Assembly (NCBI GenBank): GCA_963801035.1
Contig: CAWDDF010000007.1
Location: 682,001-746,000 of the forward strand
DNA length: 64,000 nt
Source of the DNA: JACCZX01 sp963801035
Lineage (GTDB): Bacteria; Pseudomonadota; Gammaproteobacteria; Burkholderiales; Burkholderiaceae_F
Direction: 5' to 3'
The position numbers were made by a program, and so were the translations under genes. The notes under the pieces are model-generated. The model saw only the letters and a list, made by a program, of their open reading frames with translations, was not told where the DNA came from and did not search any database. Of the stretch, positions 1-8,775 are shown in pieces. Positions within the stretch are counted from its first letter, which is position 1, and every line of letters starts with the position of its first letter.

Positions 1-89
1 TCGCTGGTGATGATGGCGACCCGATCCTGCTGCTCGTGGCGGTCGCCGATGTGGGTGGCGACGCAAGCGTTGACTCTAAAGCTGCACAC
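1..89 (-). other. Possible 5' end of a leftward gene cut by the window edge
   Basis: On the minus strand a frame is open from a GTG at 89 to the window edge, and nearly all codons between 68 and 3 end in G or C, as in real genes here. The short peptide ends with a DRVAII-like stretch that faintly recalls the N-terminal part of acyl/acetyl-CoA synthetases, but about 29 residues are too few to name it. The plus strand is also open over 3-110 with poorer third-position GC. The 90-216 stretch would then be the divergent promoter region; I see no clear promoter in it. Confidence 0.25.
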
Positions 90-216
90 GCGATGGTAAC
101 GGTCGTTTAGTTGAGTCTATCATCGGCTCTCACGCCCTTCTGATAGCGACGATGACAGCGCGTCTTTGGGGCTTAACTCAATCGTTTATCCGCCCGTGCC
201 TGATAGTTGCACAACG

Positions 217-414
217 ATGGAGCAGGAAGAAATAAAGCGGCGCATTATCGAGCTGCAGGTAGAGCATCGTGACCTGGATGCGGCGATTGACCGTCTTGCC
301 GAACAATTGAGTATCGACGACCTCGCGCTACGGCGTATGAAAAAGCGCAAGTTGCAGATAAAAGACGCGCTGACGCAGCTCGAGATTCGTCTGGTGCCCG
401 ACATTCCGGCGTGA
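217..414 (+). CDS. YdcH/DUF465-family small coiled-coil protein
   Basis: This 65-residue, highly charged protein is predicted to be almost entirely helical, with regular Leu/Ile spacing (IIELQ, LDAAIDRLAEQL, LALRRMKKRKLQIKDAL). That matches the YdcH (DUF465) family, whose role is poorly known. The ATG at 217 is preferred over a TTG at 166 because family members begin with a short acidic helix such as MEQEEIKRRI. Its stop overlaps the GTG start of the helicase gene by GTGA (411-414), so the two are probably translated together. The name is by pattern only. Confidence 0.7.
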   Translation: MEQEEIKRRIIELQVEHRDLDAAIDRLAEQLSIDDLALRRMKKRKLQIKDALTQLEIRLVPDIPA

Positions 415-2462
415 CGCCGGTTGCCGCTGCACTGCGCTCGGACAACACTGTTCGAGCGCAAGTCACCGCCGCTTTTTCCGAAAATGGCTCGTTGGCGCGG
501 TCCGTTCCAAGCTTCGTTGCGCGTCCTTCGCAGGCGGACATGGCAGCGGCCGTGTACGACACGATCGAGGCGGGCGGCACTCTGATCGCCGAGGCCGGCA
601 CTGGCACCGGCAAGACGTTCGCCTATCTGGTGCCCGCATTACTGGCCGGTGGCAAGGTGTTGCTTTCGACCGGTACCAAGCCGTTGCAGGACCAGCTTTT
701 CCGGAAGGATCTTCCCGCGGTGCTCGATGCGTTGCGAATCAACGCGACGACCGCGTTGCTGAAGGGACGCGCCAATTATGTGTGCCTGCATCGGATGGCG
801 CGCGCCGAAGCCGAGGGGCTCTTAGCGACGCGCGAGGATGTCGGCCACCTGCGCGCTGTCGTTCGCTTTGCCAGGACCACGTCAACAGGAGATCGCGCCG
901 AGCTGGCGAATGTGCCCGAAAACGCGGCAATCTGGCCGCTGGTGACGTCGACCAGAGACAATTGTCTGGGCGCCGAGTGCCCGCGATTCAGCGAGTGCTT
1001 CGTATACAAGGCGCGCCGCGACGCGCAAGCAGCCGACATTGTTGTCGTCAACCATCATCTGTTCATGGCGGATCTCGCATTTCGCGATGACTCGATTCGC
1101 GATTTCCTGCCGACCGTCAATACGGTGATCCTGGATGAAGCGCATCAGCTGCCGTCGATCGCCGCGGACTTTTTCGGCAGTTCGCTATCGCTTGCCCAGT
1201 TGTTGGAGGCCGGCCGCGATGTGCGAGCGCTGGGGCTGGCGCGCGCCGCCGACGGCGCGTCGTGGATCACACTGACCAGTCAATTCGAACGTGCGGTACG
1301 CGATCTGCGGCTGGCACTTGGAGGTGTCGGGCTTGCAGTCGGTTCACGTACTCCGCTCGACCGAATCGAGCGGCGCACCGAGTTGCAGCCAGCATTCGAT
1401 GACCTGGATGCCGCCTGCGCCGAGCTCGCACGTGCGCTCGAAATTAACCGTGGACGCGATGCCGAGCTCGATTTGCTGATCGCCCGCGTCGCAGGGCTGC
1501 GCCGCGATCTATCGAACTGGGGCCGCGAGCTGAAGAAGACGACTGATACTGACGATCTTGGCGAATCCGACGGCGACGACACGATGCCGTCGGTGCGCTG
1601 GATCTCGGTATCGACGTACGGGGCGCAATTCAACCAGACACCTTTGATGCCCGGTCAGGCGCTCGCACATGCACGCGAGGCGCAACCGCAGGCATGGGTG
1701 TTGACTTCGGCGACGCTGACTGCTGCCGGTCGCTTCGATCACTATCTCGCGGAGCTCGGTATTGAAGACGCAACGACCGCACGCTGGAACAGCCCGTTCG
1801 ATTTTCCGCAGCAGGCGCTGCTGTACTTGCCGCAGTCGATGCCGTCGCCGTACGACGCGAGCTTTGCGCAGAAGGTGGCAGAAGCAGCTTGGCCGTTGGT
1901 GCGTGCCAATGGCGGCCGGGCGTTTGTCCTGTGCACGACGTTGCGCGCCGTCGACAAAGTGGCCGATCGGCTGCGGCAACTGATGGCAATCGATGATCAG
2001 CCGCTGCCGCTGCTGGTCCAGGGAACGAGCACGCGGCGCGCGTTGATCGAAGCGTTTCGCGGCTCGGGTAACGCCGTATTGGTCGGCAGCATTAGCTTCT
2101 GGGAAGGCATCGACATTCGCGGCGATGCCTTGTCGCTGGTTGTCATCGACAAGCTGCCATTTGCGCCGCCCGACGATCCTGTCGTTGAAGCGAAGATCCG
2201 TTATCTGAAGAAGAGCGGGCGGAATCCGTTTAACGAATATCAACTGCCCGAAGCGATCATGCTGATGAAGCAGGGCGTGGGGCGCCTGATTCGCGATGAA
2301 AGCGATCGAGGAGTTTTGATGATCCTCGATGAGCGCGTAATGACGAAGCCATATGGAAAGGCGATTCTTTCGAGTCTGCCGCCGTTCGCTCGCACGCGCA
2401 GCGAGGCCGAAGCGGTCGAGTTTCTGACGCGCCGCCGCGTTAGCGCCGCGGCTCGAACCTGA
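411..2462 (+). CDS. yoaA: ATP-dependent DNA helicase, YoaA/DinG family (XPD-like, Fe-S)
   Basis: A 683-residue superfamily 2 helicase of the DinG/YoaA group. Walker A GTGTGKT is at 63-69 and the DEAH box at 242-245. Four cysteines (C125, C185, C190, C196) sit between them, as expected for the 4Fe-4S cluster of XPD-type 5'-3' helicases. The C-terminal helicase motifs include SFWEGIDI and QGVGRLIR. The family unwinds damaged or R-loop DNA, and YoaA is linked to the Pol III chi subunit in E. coli. The GTG start at 411 overlaps the preceding stop. The 3' end overlaps the convergent RDD gene by 23 bp. YoaA versus DinG is not fully resolved, but there is no N-terminal exonuclease. Confidence 0.9.
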   Translation: MTPVAAALRSDNTVRAQVTAAFSENGSLARSVPSFVARPSQADMAAAVYDTIEAGGTLIAEAGTGTGKTFAYLVPALLAGGKVLLSTGTKPLQDQLFRKDLPAVLDALRINATTALLKGRANYVCLHRMARAEAEGLLATREDVGHLRAVVRFARTTSTGDRAELANVPENAAIWPLVTSTRDNCLGAECPRFSECFVYKARRDAQAADIVVVNHHLFMADLAFRDDSIRDFLPTVNTVILDEAHQLPSIAADFFGSSLSLAQLLEAGRDVRALGLARAADGASWITLTSQFERAVRDLRLALGGVGLAVGSRTPLDRIERRTELQPAFDDLDAACAELARALEINRGRDAELDLLIARVAGLRRDLSNWGRELKKTTDTDDLGESDGDDTMPSVRWISVSTYGAQFNQTPLMPGQALAHAREAQPQAWVLTSATLTAAGRFDHYLAELGIEDATTARWNSPFDFPQQALLYLPQSMPSPYDASFAQKVAEAAWPLVRANGGRAFVLCTTLRAVDKVADRLRQLMAIDDQPLPLLVQGTSTRRALIEAFRGSGNAVLVGSISFWEGIDIRGDALSLVVIDKLPFAPPDDPVVEAKIRYLKKSGRNPFNEYQLPEAIMLMKQGVGRLIRDESDRGVLMILDERVMTKPYGKAILSSLPPFARTRSEAEAVEFLTRRRVSAAART

Positions 2463-2910
2463 CCGGCTCAGTGCCGCGCGTCTTGGACCGGACGACGACG
2501 GTGCCGGCGAGCTTGTCATGCCAACCCTGCTTCTTGCGGTCGAACGCAACCCAGATCAGGCCCATAAAAAGAGGAATCATCGAGACGTAGTACCCGAGAT
2601 ATCGACCGATCGATTGGCCTACTGAAAGCGTGCCGCCCGTGGCGGCATCCACCACGCGCAGCGAGAGCACCATTTTTCCGGGCGTCGCCTGGCGGTAAAG
2701 CCAAAACGCAATGACGGCGACGGCGGGCGCAACCCACGAGATCAGAAAGTCCGCAGGTCCGGCTATCAACCGGGTCTGCTCGCCAAAGTAGCCCCATCCG
2801 TAGATCGCAACGAGCAGCGGCACGATAACCGCAAGGATAAGGACAGAATCGATCAGCGCTGCGCCTACGCGAATCCAGAATCCAGCATATTCCACGTCAT
2901 CCGATTGCAT
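2440..2910 (-). CDS. RDD family inner-membrane protein
   Basis: A 156-residue protein with the RDD signature near the N-terminus (AGFWIRVGAALIDSVLI) and three to four hydrophobic segments (about 18-40, 55-75, 103-125). The conserved TPGKMVLSLRVVD stretch of RDD proteins is at about 83-95, and the C-terminal half has the usual DRKKQGWHDKLAGT motif. RDD proteins are integral membrane proteins of mostly unknown function; some act in ion transport. It converges on the helicase gene with a 23-bp overlap and reads away from bamD. Confidence 0.85.
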   Translation of the reverse strand: MQSDDVEYAGFWIRVGAALIDSVLILAVIVPLLVAIYGWGYFGEQTRLIAGPADFLISWVAPAVAVIAFWLYRQATPGKMVLSLRVVDAATGGTLSVGQSIGRYLGYYVSMIPLFMGLIWVAFDRKKQGWHDKLAGTVVVRSKTRGTEPVRFEPRR

Positions 2911-2956
2911 AGCCGCTTCCGCCGTTCCTTCCGCGGGACATGTTGACGAGATGCAG

Positions 2957-3757
2957 TTATCTGCGAGTGCCCAGGTACTTGCTCTGCGGGAAATTCAGCG
3001 ACAGAACGCGCTCCGCGTCGGCCTGTAGATCTTTCATCTGCAATGCTTCGTACGAGCGCGCGATGATCGATAACGCTTCCTCAGTCGCCGGCGTCTGCTG
3101 GAAATCGCGCACGACGGTTTGCGCGCGCTGGATCGCGGCCAAGTAGGCCTTGCGGGTGAAGTAGTAGCGCGCGACATTGACTTCGGCCTGACCCTGCGAA
3201 TTCGCCAGATAGATCATGCGTGCGCGCGCATCCGGGGTGTACTTGCTGTCCGGGTATCGGATAACCAAATCCTTGAATGCATCGAAAGCTTCGCGCGCCG
3301 CCTTCGCATCACGCTCGGAAACGTCCTGGCCCAGAAACTGGCCGAGGAAGCCAAGCTCGTCGTTGAACGACGCCAGTCCCTTCAGGTAGTACATGTAATC
3401 GACGTTCGGGTGATTCGGATACTGACGGATGAAGCGATCGGCGGCCTGGATTGCCTGCGCGCTTTCCCCTTCCTTGTAATACGTATAGGCGATTTCCATC
3501 AGCGCCTGCTGCGCGTGACGCCCGAACGGGTAACGCGATTCGAGCTTCTGATACAACTCCCGCGAACGCTTCCAGCTGCCGTTGTTCAGTTCGGTGCGGG
3601 CCTCCGAGTACAGCTTGTCGGGATCCCACTTCAATGTTTCGTCGGTTTCCCCCCAAGTGATGCCAAGCCAACTGCAGCCGCCCAAGGCGCCAGCAAACAG
3701 GACCATCGCCAGCGTGGCGACCAAGGGCGCAATCCGGTGTGTCCAGTGCGTTTTCAT
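2957..3757 (-). CDS. bamD: Outer membrane assembly lipoprotein BamD (ComL)
   Basis: A 266-residue lipoprotein of the BAM complex, which inserts beta-barrel proteins in the outer membrane. The N-terminus is a lipoprotein signal ending in LGGC, with the acylated Cys at 28. It is followed by TPR-type repeats (LYSEARTELNNGSWKRSRELYQ, YPFGRHAQQALMEIAYTYYK) and the family motif YPNHPNVDYMYYLKG. The ATG at 3757 is chosen because it gives the signal peptide directly; the frame stays open far upstream only as antisense of rluD. It is divergent from rluD, 46 bp apart, as in many proteobacteria. Confidence 0.96.
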   Translation of the reverse strand: MKTHWTHRIAPLVATLAMVLFAGALGGCSWLGITWGETDETLKWDPDKLYSEARTELNNGSWKRSRELYQKLESRYPFGRHAQQALMEIAYTYYKEGESAQAIQAADRFIRQYPNHPNVDYMYYLKGLASFNDELGFLGQFLGQDVSERDAKAAREAFDAFKDLVIRYPDSKYTPDARARMIYLANSQGQAEVNVARYYFTRKAYLAAIQRAQTVVRDFQQTPATEEALSIIARSYEALQMKDLQADAERVLSLNFPQSKYLGTRR

Positions 3758-3803
3758 CGAGACATAACCGTGTTTCAAGTGCTCGGCAGTATATCGTTCG
3801 ACG

Positions 3804-4832
3804 ATGTCAAGCTCGCACTCCGACGATGCGGCCGAAATCGACGATGTACCCGAAGCATCGTCGCTGACACTGCGCATCGACGAGCGGTACGCGGGCGAGC
3901 GATTGGACAAGGCCCTCGCGCTTTTGATTCCCGATGTATCGCGTAGCCGGCTGCAGCAGTGGGTCGTCGCCGGAGCAGTCAGCGTCAATGGAGACGCGGT
4001 CAAAGCGCGCCATACGCTGGCGTTTGGCGACGTCGTCGAGGTCACGCCGCAACCGGCACCCGACGCCGCCGCGTACACGCCCGAGCGAATGCCGCTCGAC
4101 GTGATCTTCGAAGACGACGCCATCATGGTGTTGAACAAGCCGCCGAAGCTGGTCGTCCATCCGGCGGCGGGACACTGGTCTGGGACGCTGTTAAATGGCC
4201 TGCTTGCGTATGCGCCGGCGCTGATCGAAGTGCCGCGCGCTGGAATTGTGCATCGCCTGGACGCCGATACCTCGGGCCTGATGGTGGTCGCCAAAACGCT
4301 TGCCGCGCAAACACATCTGGTGCGACAGCTGCAGGCGCGCACGGTGACGCGCGAATATTGGGCGCTGGTGCTGGGCGTGCCTGCGCAACACGGCGTAATC
4401 GATGCGGCGATTGGGCGCGACCCGCGCAACCCGCTGCGTTTTAAAGTCAGTACGACGGAATCGGCAAAGCCTGCTCGCACGCATTACGCCAGGATCGACT
4501 CTGCAACGGATGCGGGCGCGGAAATCTCGTGGCTCGCATGCCGGCTGGAAACCGGTCGCACGCATCAGATTCGCGTGCATCTCGAACATATCGGCCATCC
4601 GTTGATCGGCGACCCGGTGTATCGGCGCAAGTTGCCGCCACGCGGCGGCGAACCGGCGGCACGTTGGAAGGAGTTCGATCGGCAGGCGCTGCACGCTTCG
4701 CGATTGAGTCTGAACCATCCGATCAACGGGGAGCGGTTGACGTGGTTTCGAGGTCCTGCACCGGATCTTGAGCAGTTAATGCGCCAGCTCGGCTTTGCTC
4801 CGCTCGACGTACCCAGCGACGTATTTAAATGA
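3804..4832 (+). CDS. rluD: 23S rRNA pseudouridine synthase RluD
   Basis: 342 residues, with an N-terminal S4 RNA-binding domain (about 22-80) and a pseudouridine synthase domain. The catalytic motif HRLDADTSG is at 150-158, with D153 the nucleophile. Other family blocks are VLNKPPKLVVHPA and ETGRTHQIRVHLEHIGHPLIGDPVY. RluD modifies U1911/U1915/U1917 in helix 69 of 23S rRNA. The divergent bamD and the ATGA overlap with pgeF downstream (4829-4832) give the classic bamD / rluD-pgeF order, which favours RluD over RluA or RluC. Confidence 0.95.
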   Translation: MSSSHSDDAAEIDDVPEASSLTLRIDERYAGERLDKALALLIPDVSRSRLQQWVVAGAVSVNGDAVKARHTLAFGDVVEVTPQPAPDAAAYTPERMPLDVIFEDDAIMVLNKPPKLVVHPAAGHWSGTLLNGLLAYAPALIEVPRAGIVHRLDADTSGLMVVAKTLAAQTHLVRQLQARTVTREYWALVLGVPAQHGVIDAAIGRDPRNPLRFKVSTTESAKPARTHYARIDSATDAGAEISWLACRLETGRTHQIRVHLEHIGHPLIGDPVYRRKLPPRGGEPAARWKEFDRQALHASRLSLNHPINGERLTWFRGPAPDLEQLMRQLGFAPLDVPSDVFK

Positions 4833-5590
4833 GTGTGCAATGGATTCATCCGGAATGGCCCGCGCCCGCCAACGTGCACGCGTTGATTACTACTCGAGGA
4901 GATGGTGTGTCGCGCGGTCCGTACGGCGTTCCTCCAGAGCGGACAGGCGGCATGAACATCGGGCTTGGCTGCGGTGACGACATCGCAGACGTAACGGCGA
5001 ATCGCGCGCTGCTGAGAGCGTCGTTGCCGGCGGACCCGCGTTGGTTGCATCAAGTGCATGGCGCAGCAGTTGTAGACGCCTCGCGTGTCGATTCTGGTGC
5101 AATGGCCGATGCCTCGTTTACCAATCAGCCGAACGTCGTCTGCGTTGTGTCGATCGCCGACTGTATGCCGGTGCTATTGGCCGACGCGTCGGGTCGCTCT
5201 GTCGGTGTTGCACACGCCGGTTGGCGCGGCCTCGCGGCCGGAGTGATCCAGGCAACGGCGAAGGCGATACGCGCAAGCCTCAACGATTCCGGCGCCGAGC
5301 TGTTCGCGTACCTAGGCCCTGCGATCGGTCCGCGCCACTTCGAAGTGGGCGCCGAGGTTCTGGCGGCAATGCAAGTGGGATTGCGGCATGCGGGCAGTGC
5401 GTTCACCCCGTGCCCCAACGGCAAGTATCTCGCAGACCTCTTTGCGCTTGGACGGCAGGCGCTTGATCAGGCCGGCGTTAGCCGCATCTATGGGGGCAAC
5501 GATTGCACCTTCAGCGATCCGAGGCGCTTCTACAGCTTTCGTCGCGATGAAGTAACAGGCCGCCATGCGGCACTCATCTGGCGAATTTGA
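4829..5590 (+). CDS. pgeF: Purine nucleoside phosphorylase / peptidoglycan editing factor PgeF (YfiH, DUF152)
   Basis: 253 residues of the YfiH/DUF152 family. The conserved zinc site is visible: LHQVHG (H77), ADCMP (C112) and AHAGWRG (H129). Family members have adenosine/inosine phosphorylase and deaminase activity, and PgeF in E. coli removes misincorporated L-Ser from UDP-MurNAc-peptides. The family was also called polyphenol oxidase or laccase. The start overlaps the rluD stop by ATGA, implying translational coupling. Confidence 0.93.
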   Translation: MSVQWIHPEWPAPANVHALITTRGDGVSRGPYGVPPERTGGMNIGLGCGDDIADVTANRALLRASLPADPRWLHQVHGAAVVDASRVDSGAMADASFTNQPNVVCVVSIADCMPVLLADASGRSVGVAHAGWRGLAAGVIQATAKAIRASLNDSGAELFAYLGPAIGPRHFEVGAEVLAAMQVGLRHAGSAFTPCPNGKYLADLFALGRQALDQAGVSRIYGGNDCTFSDPRRFYSFRRDEVTGRHAALIWRI

Positions 5591-5634
5591 CTGATGTTGG
5601 CGCGGTGCGAGAATCCGCGCTTAGGGAGACGTTA

Positions 5635-7392
5635 ATGCCAACTTCCACAGCCACGACATCTGCTCGCCGGGCCCGCGCGAAGGCTTCGCCTGCACGCCGC
5701 GCTGATAAATCGGGTGCCGGGACCACCTCGCTGAAGTCCGCCCCGTCGAAGGCTCTCGGGGAGTCACTCCCCGCATCGTATGCGTTGCCGCCGTCGCCCG
5801 ATCGACTGGTGCAGCTGCAGCAGGACTATCTGACACGGCTCGCCTCGTTATGGACTGACTTTTTTCAGAACCCCGAGAAGTCGTCCGAGCCAATTGCCGA
5901 CCCACGCTTCTCGGACCCCGCGTGGCAGAACAATTCACTCGCGTCGTTCTATGCACGTGCGTATCTGCTGAATTCCGACTTCATTAATCGGCTGGCCGAT
6001 ACGGTCGATGCCGACCGCAAGACCAAGCAGCGTGTCAAGTTCGCCGTGTCGCAATGGGTCGATGCTGCTTCGCCTTCAAATTTCCTAGCGACCAACCCGA
6101 AGGCGCAGCAAACGTTGCTCGAGTCGCGCGGCGAAAGTCTGAAGTCGGGTCTCGACAACCTGATGAAGGACATCCAGCGCGGTCGCATTTCGCAGACCGA
6201 TGAAACCGCTTTCGAGGTCGGCCGCAATGTTGCGACCAGTGAGGGAAAGATTGTTTTCCAGAACAGGTTGTTTCAGCTGATCCAGTACAAGCCGCTGACC
6301 GACAAGGTCTATGCAAGGCCGTTCGTGTTGGTGCCACCATGCATCAACAAGTACTACATCCTCGACCTGCAGCCTGAGAACTCCTTTATTCGGCACGCGG
6401 TTGAAAATGGCCATACTGTTTTTGTCGTGTCGTGGAAGAACCCGCATCAGCCCGAGTCGAACCTCACGTGGGACGACTATCTGGAGCAGGGCGCGATCAA
6501 GGCGATTCACGTCGTCCAGGAAATCAGCGGCACGAACGGGAAAAAGCAGCAGGTCAACGCGCTCGGGTTCTGTGTAGGAGGGACGATTCTGGCGACGGCG
6601 TTGGCTGTAATGGCCGCGCGCGGCGAATCGCCGGTAGCCAGTCTGACGATGATGACTGCGCTTCTCGACTTCGAGGAGCCAGGCATGCTCGAGCTGTTCA
6701 TTGACGAACATCAAGTGCGTCAGCGCGAACAAACGCTCGGCAAGGGTGGGCTGATGCCGGGACGTGATCTGGCGATCACGTTCAATAACCTGCGCTCCAA
6801 CGATCTTGTGTGGAACTACGTGGTTAACAATTATCTGCAGGGCAAGCAGCCGCCTGCTTTCGATTTGTTGTACTGGAACGGCGACAGCACGAATTTGCCG
6901 GGGCCGATGTACGCATGGTATCTGCGCAATATGTATCTGGAAAACAACTTGCGCGTTCCCGGAAAACTGGTGTGCTGCGGTGAGCGCATCGATCTGGGTT
7001 CGATCAAGGTGCCGACGTATGCGTTCGCGGCGCGCGAAGATCACATCGTTCCGTGGAAGGCTGCATATGCCTCGGCGCGATTGTTGCCGGGCGACGGGAA
7101 ATCAGGCGGCGTTCGATTTGTACTGGGTGCCAGCGGCCATATAGCAGGCAGTATTAATCCGCCGTCAAAGAACAAGCGGAGCTACTGGACCAGCACTCAG
7201 AAAACGCTGCCGGCCGATCCCGACGCATGGTTACTCTCCGCTGAAGAGCAGCCGGGCAGTTGGTGGACCGATTGGGCCAAATGGCTTGCGCAGTTCGGCG
7301 GTGCGCAGAAGGCCGCACCGAAGAGCTTTGGCAATTCGAAATACAAAGTGATCGAGGCGGCGCCTGGCCGTTATGTTCAAGAGAAAGCATAG
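5635..7392 (+). CDS. phaC: Class I poly(R)-hydroxyalkanoate synthase
   Basis: 585 residues; polymerises (R)-3-hydroxyacyl-CoA to PHA at the granule surface. The lipase-like box GFCVGGT holds the catalytic Cys313, with Asp469 in AREDHIVPW and His502 in GASGHIAG, matching the Cys-Asp-His triad of the C. necator enzyme. A five-residue insertion (GDGKS) lies between the Asp and His. The low-complexity Ala/Arg/Ser N-terminus (about 1-40) is usual for class I enzymes. The ATG at 5635 follows a good ribosome site (GGGAG); in-frame TTG/GTG codons upstream are less likely. phaA follows after a 179-bp gap carrying an inverted repeat. Confidence 0.95.
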   Translation: MPTSTATTSARRARAKASPARRADKSGAGTTSLKSAPSKALGESLPASYALPPSPDRLVQLQQDYLTRLASLWTDFFQNPEKSSEPIADPRFSDPAWQNNSLASFYARAYLLNSDFINRLADTVDADRKTKQRVKFAVSQWVDAASPSNFLATNPKAQQTLLESRGESLKSGLDNLMKDIQRGRISQTDETAFEVGRNVATSEGKIVFQNRLFQLIQYKPLTDKVYARPFVLVPPCINKYYILDLQPENSFIRHAVENGHTVFVVSWKNPHQPESNLTWDDYLEQGAIKAIHVVQEISGTNGKKQQVNALGFCVGGTILATALAVMAARGESPVASLTMMTALLDFEEPGMLELFIDEHQVRQREQTLGKGGLMPGRDLAITFNNLRSNDLVWNYVVNNYLQGKQPPAFDLLYWNGDSTNLPGPMYAWYLRNMYLENNLRVPGKLVCCGERIDLGSIKVPTYAFAAREDHIVPWKAAYASARLLPGDGKSGGVRFVLGASGHIAGSINPPSKNKRSYWTSTQKTLPADPDAWLLSAEEQPGSWWTDWAKWLAQFGGAQKAAPKSFGNSKYKVIEAAPGRYVQEKA

Positions 7393-7559
7393 TGGCCTGC
7401 AACCGCCAATTCCGGAGTGCCTTGCGCGTCGGGGCGGCCGATTGCTTTGTCGCTCGCCTTGCGAATATGCGACGGCTATTCGACGCGGCTCGCTTCGCGC
7501 TCGACTGCGGGCGCGCCCGGACGCGCCTTTCACTCCGGAATCGACAGTTACAGGCCACT
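7391..7559. repeat. Long imperfect inverted repeat between phaC and phaA
   Basis: The 29-bp arms at 7391-7419 and 7531-7559 are inverted copies matching at 25 of 29 positions; all four differences are transitions. A second inner stem pairs GCGCGTC (7424-7430) with its complement at 7520-7526. The element starts inside the phaC stop codon and ends just before the phaA ribosome site. It could be a palindromic mobile relic (MITE/REP-like) or an RNA hairpin acting as attenuator or mRNA stabiliser. No similar copy was noticed elsewhere in the window. Confidence 0.7.
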
Positions 7560-7571
7560 AGGAGCATTCTA

Positions 7572-8750
7572 ATGTCCAATGCAGTTATCGTTGCAGCGGC
7601 GCGCACACCCGTCGGGAAATTTGGCGGATCGCTCGCAAAAATTCCCGCGTCCGATCTCGGCGCGATCGTGATCAAGGAAGTACTGAAGCGCGCGGGTGTG
7701 AAGCCCGAGCAGGTCGATGAAGTGATCATGGGTCAGGTGCTGACCGCGGGGGTCGGCCAAAACGCGGCACGCCAGGCATTGATCAAAGCCGGCTTGCCAG
7801 TCACAGTTCCTGGTACGACGATCAACAAGGTGTGCGGCTCGGGACTGAAAGCCGTGATGCTCGCAGCACAGGCGATTGCCAACGGTGACGCCGAGATCGT
7901 CATTGCCGGCGGGCAGGAAAACATGAGCGCATCGCCGCATGTGATGCAGGGATCGCGCGACGGGTACCGGATGGGCGACGCCAAGATCATCGACAGCATG
8001 ATCGTCGATGGCCTGTGGGACGTTTACAACCAGTACCACATGGGCATCACCGCCGAGAACGTCGCCAAGGAGCACAACGTCGATCGCGCGACGCAGGATC
8101 AATTCGCGCTCGCCTCGCAGCAGAAAGCGGCCGCGGCGCAGGACGCAGGCCGATTCAAGGAAGAAATCGTCGCAGTGCCGATTCCGCAAAGGAAGGGCGA
8201 TCCGATTTCGTTCGACGCCGACGAGTTCATCAATCGTAAGACCAACGCTGAGGCGTTGTCCGGGTTAAAGCCGGCGTTCGATAAACAGGGTAGCGTGACG
8301 GCGGGCAACGCATCGGGTCTCAACGATGGGGCTGCAGCGTTGCTTGTTATGTCGGAAGCGAAGGCGAAGGAGCTTGGACTCAAGCCGCTGGCAACGATCA
8401 AGGCGTTCGCGTCAGCCGGGGTCGATCCGAAGGTGATGGGAATGGGGCCGGCACCGGCGTCGCGCAAGGCGCTGAAGAAGGCCGGATGGACAGCCGATCA
8501 GGTCGATCTGATGGAGATCAATGAGGCCTTTGCTGCGCAGGCATGCGCGGTTAACAAGGACATGGGCTGGAACACAGACAAGATCAACGTCAACGGCGGT
8601 GCGATTGCTCTCGGCCACCCGATCGGCGCATCGGGTGCGCGCATTCTCGTGACGCTGCTGCACGAAATGAAGCGACGCGATGCGAAGAAGGGCTTGGCCG
8701 CGCTGTGTATCGGCGGTGGTATGGGTGTCGCGCTGGCGGTTGAGCGTTAA
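7572..8750 (+). CDS. phaA: Acetyl-CoA acetyltransferase (beta-ketothiolase)
   Basis: 392 residues of the thiolase family; condenses two acetyl-CoA to acetoacetyl-CoA, the first PHB step. The nucleophilic Cys88 lies in NKVCGSG, His349 in GHPIGASG and the second Cys379 in CIGGGMG. It starts at an ATG preceded by AGGAG. Position directly after phaC supports PhaA over a degradative thiolase. A second thiolase (21409-22590) is more BktB-like. Confidence 0.93.
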   Translation: MSNAVIVAAARTPVGKFGGSLAKIPASDLGAIVIKEVLKRAGVKPEQVDEVIMGQVLTAGVGQNAARQALIKAGLPVTVPGTTINKVCGSGLKAVMLAAQAIANGDAEIVIAGGQENMSASPHVMQGSRDGYRMGDAKIIDSMIVDGLWDVYNQYHMGITAENVAKEHNVDRATQDQFALASQQKAAAAQDAGRFKEEIVAVPIPQRKGDPISFDADEFINRKTNAEALSGLKPAFDKQGSVTAGNASGLNDGAAALLVMSEAKAKELGLKPLATIKAFASAGVDPKVMGMGPAPASRKALKKAGWTADQVDLMEINEAFAAQACAVNKDMGWNTDKINVNGGAIALGHPIGASGARILVTLLHEMKRRDAKKGLAALCIGGGMGVALAVER

Positions 8751-8775
8751 GCGCAGCCTGTCGGCGTTGCTGCGG

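Noticed and set aside
2957..4480. BamD as a 507-residue protein with a long N-terminal extension
   Set aside because: The extra part is antisense to rluD; the lipoprotein signal and LGGC box place the start at 3757.
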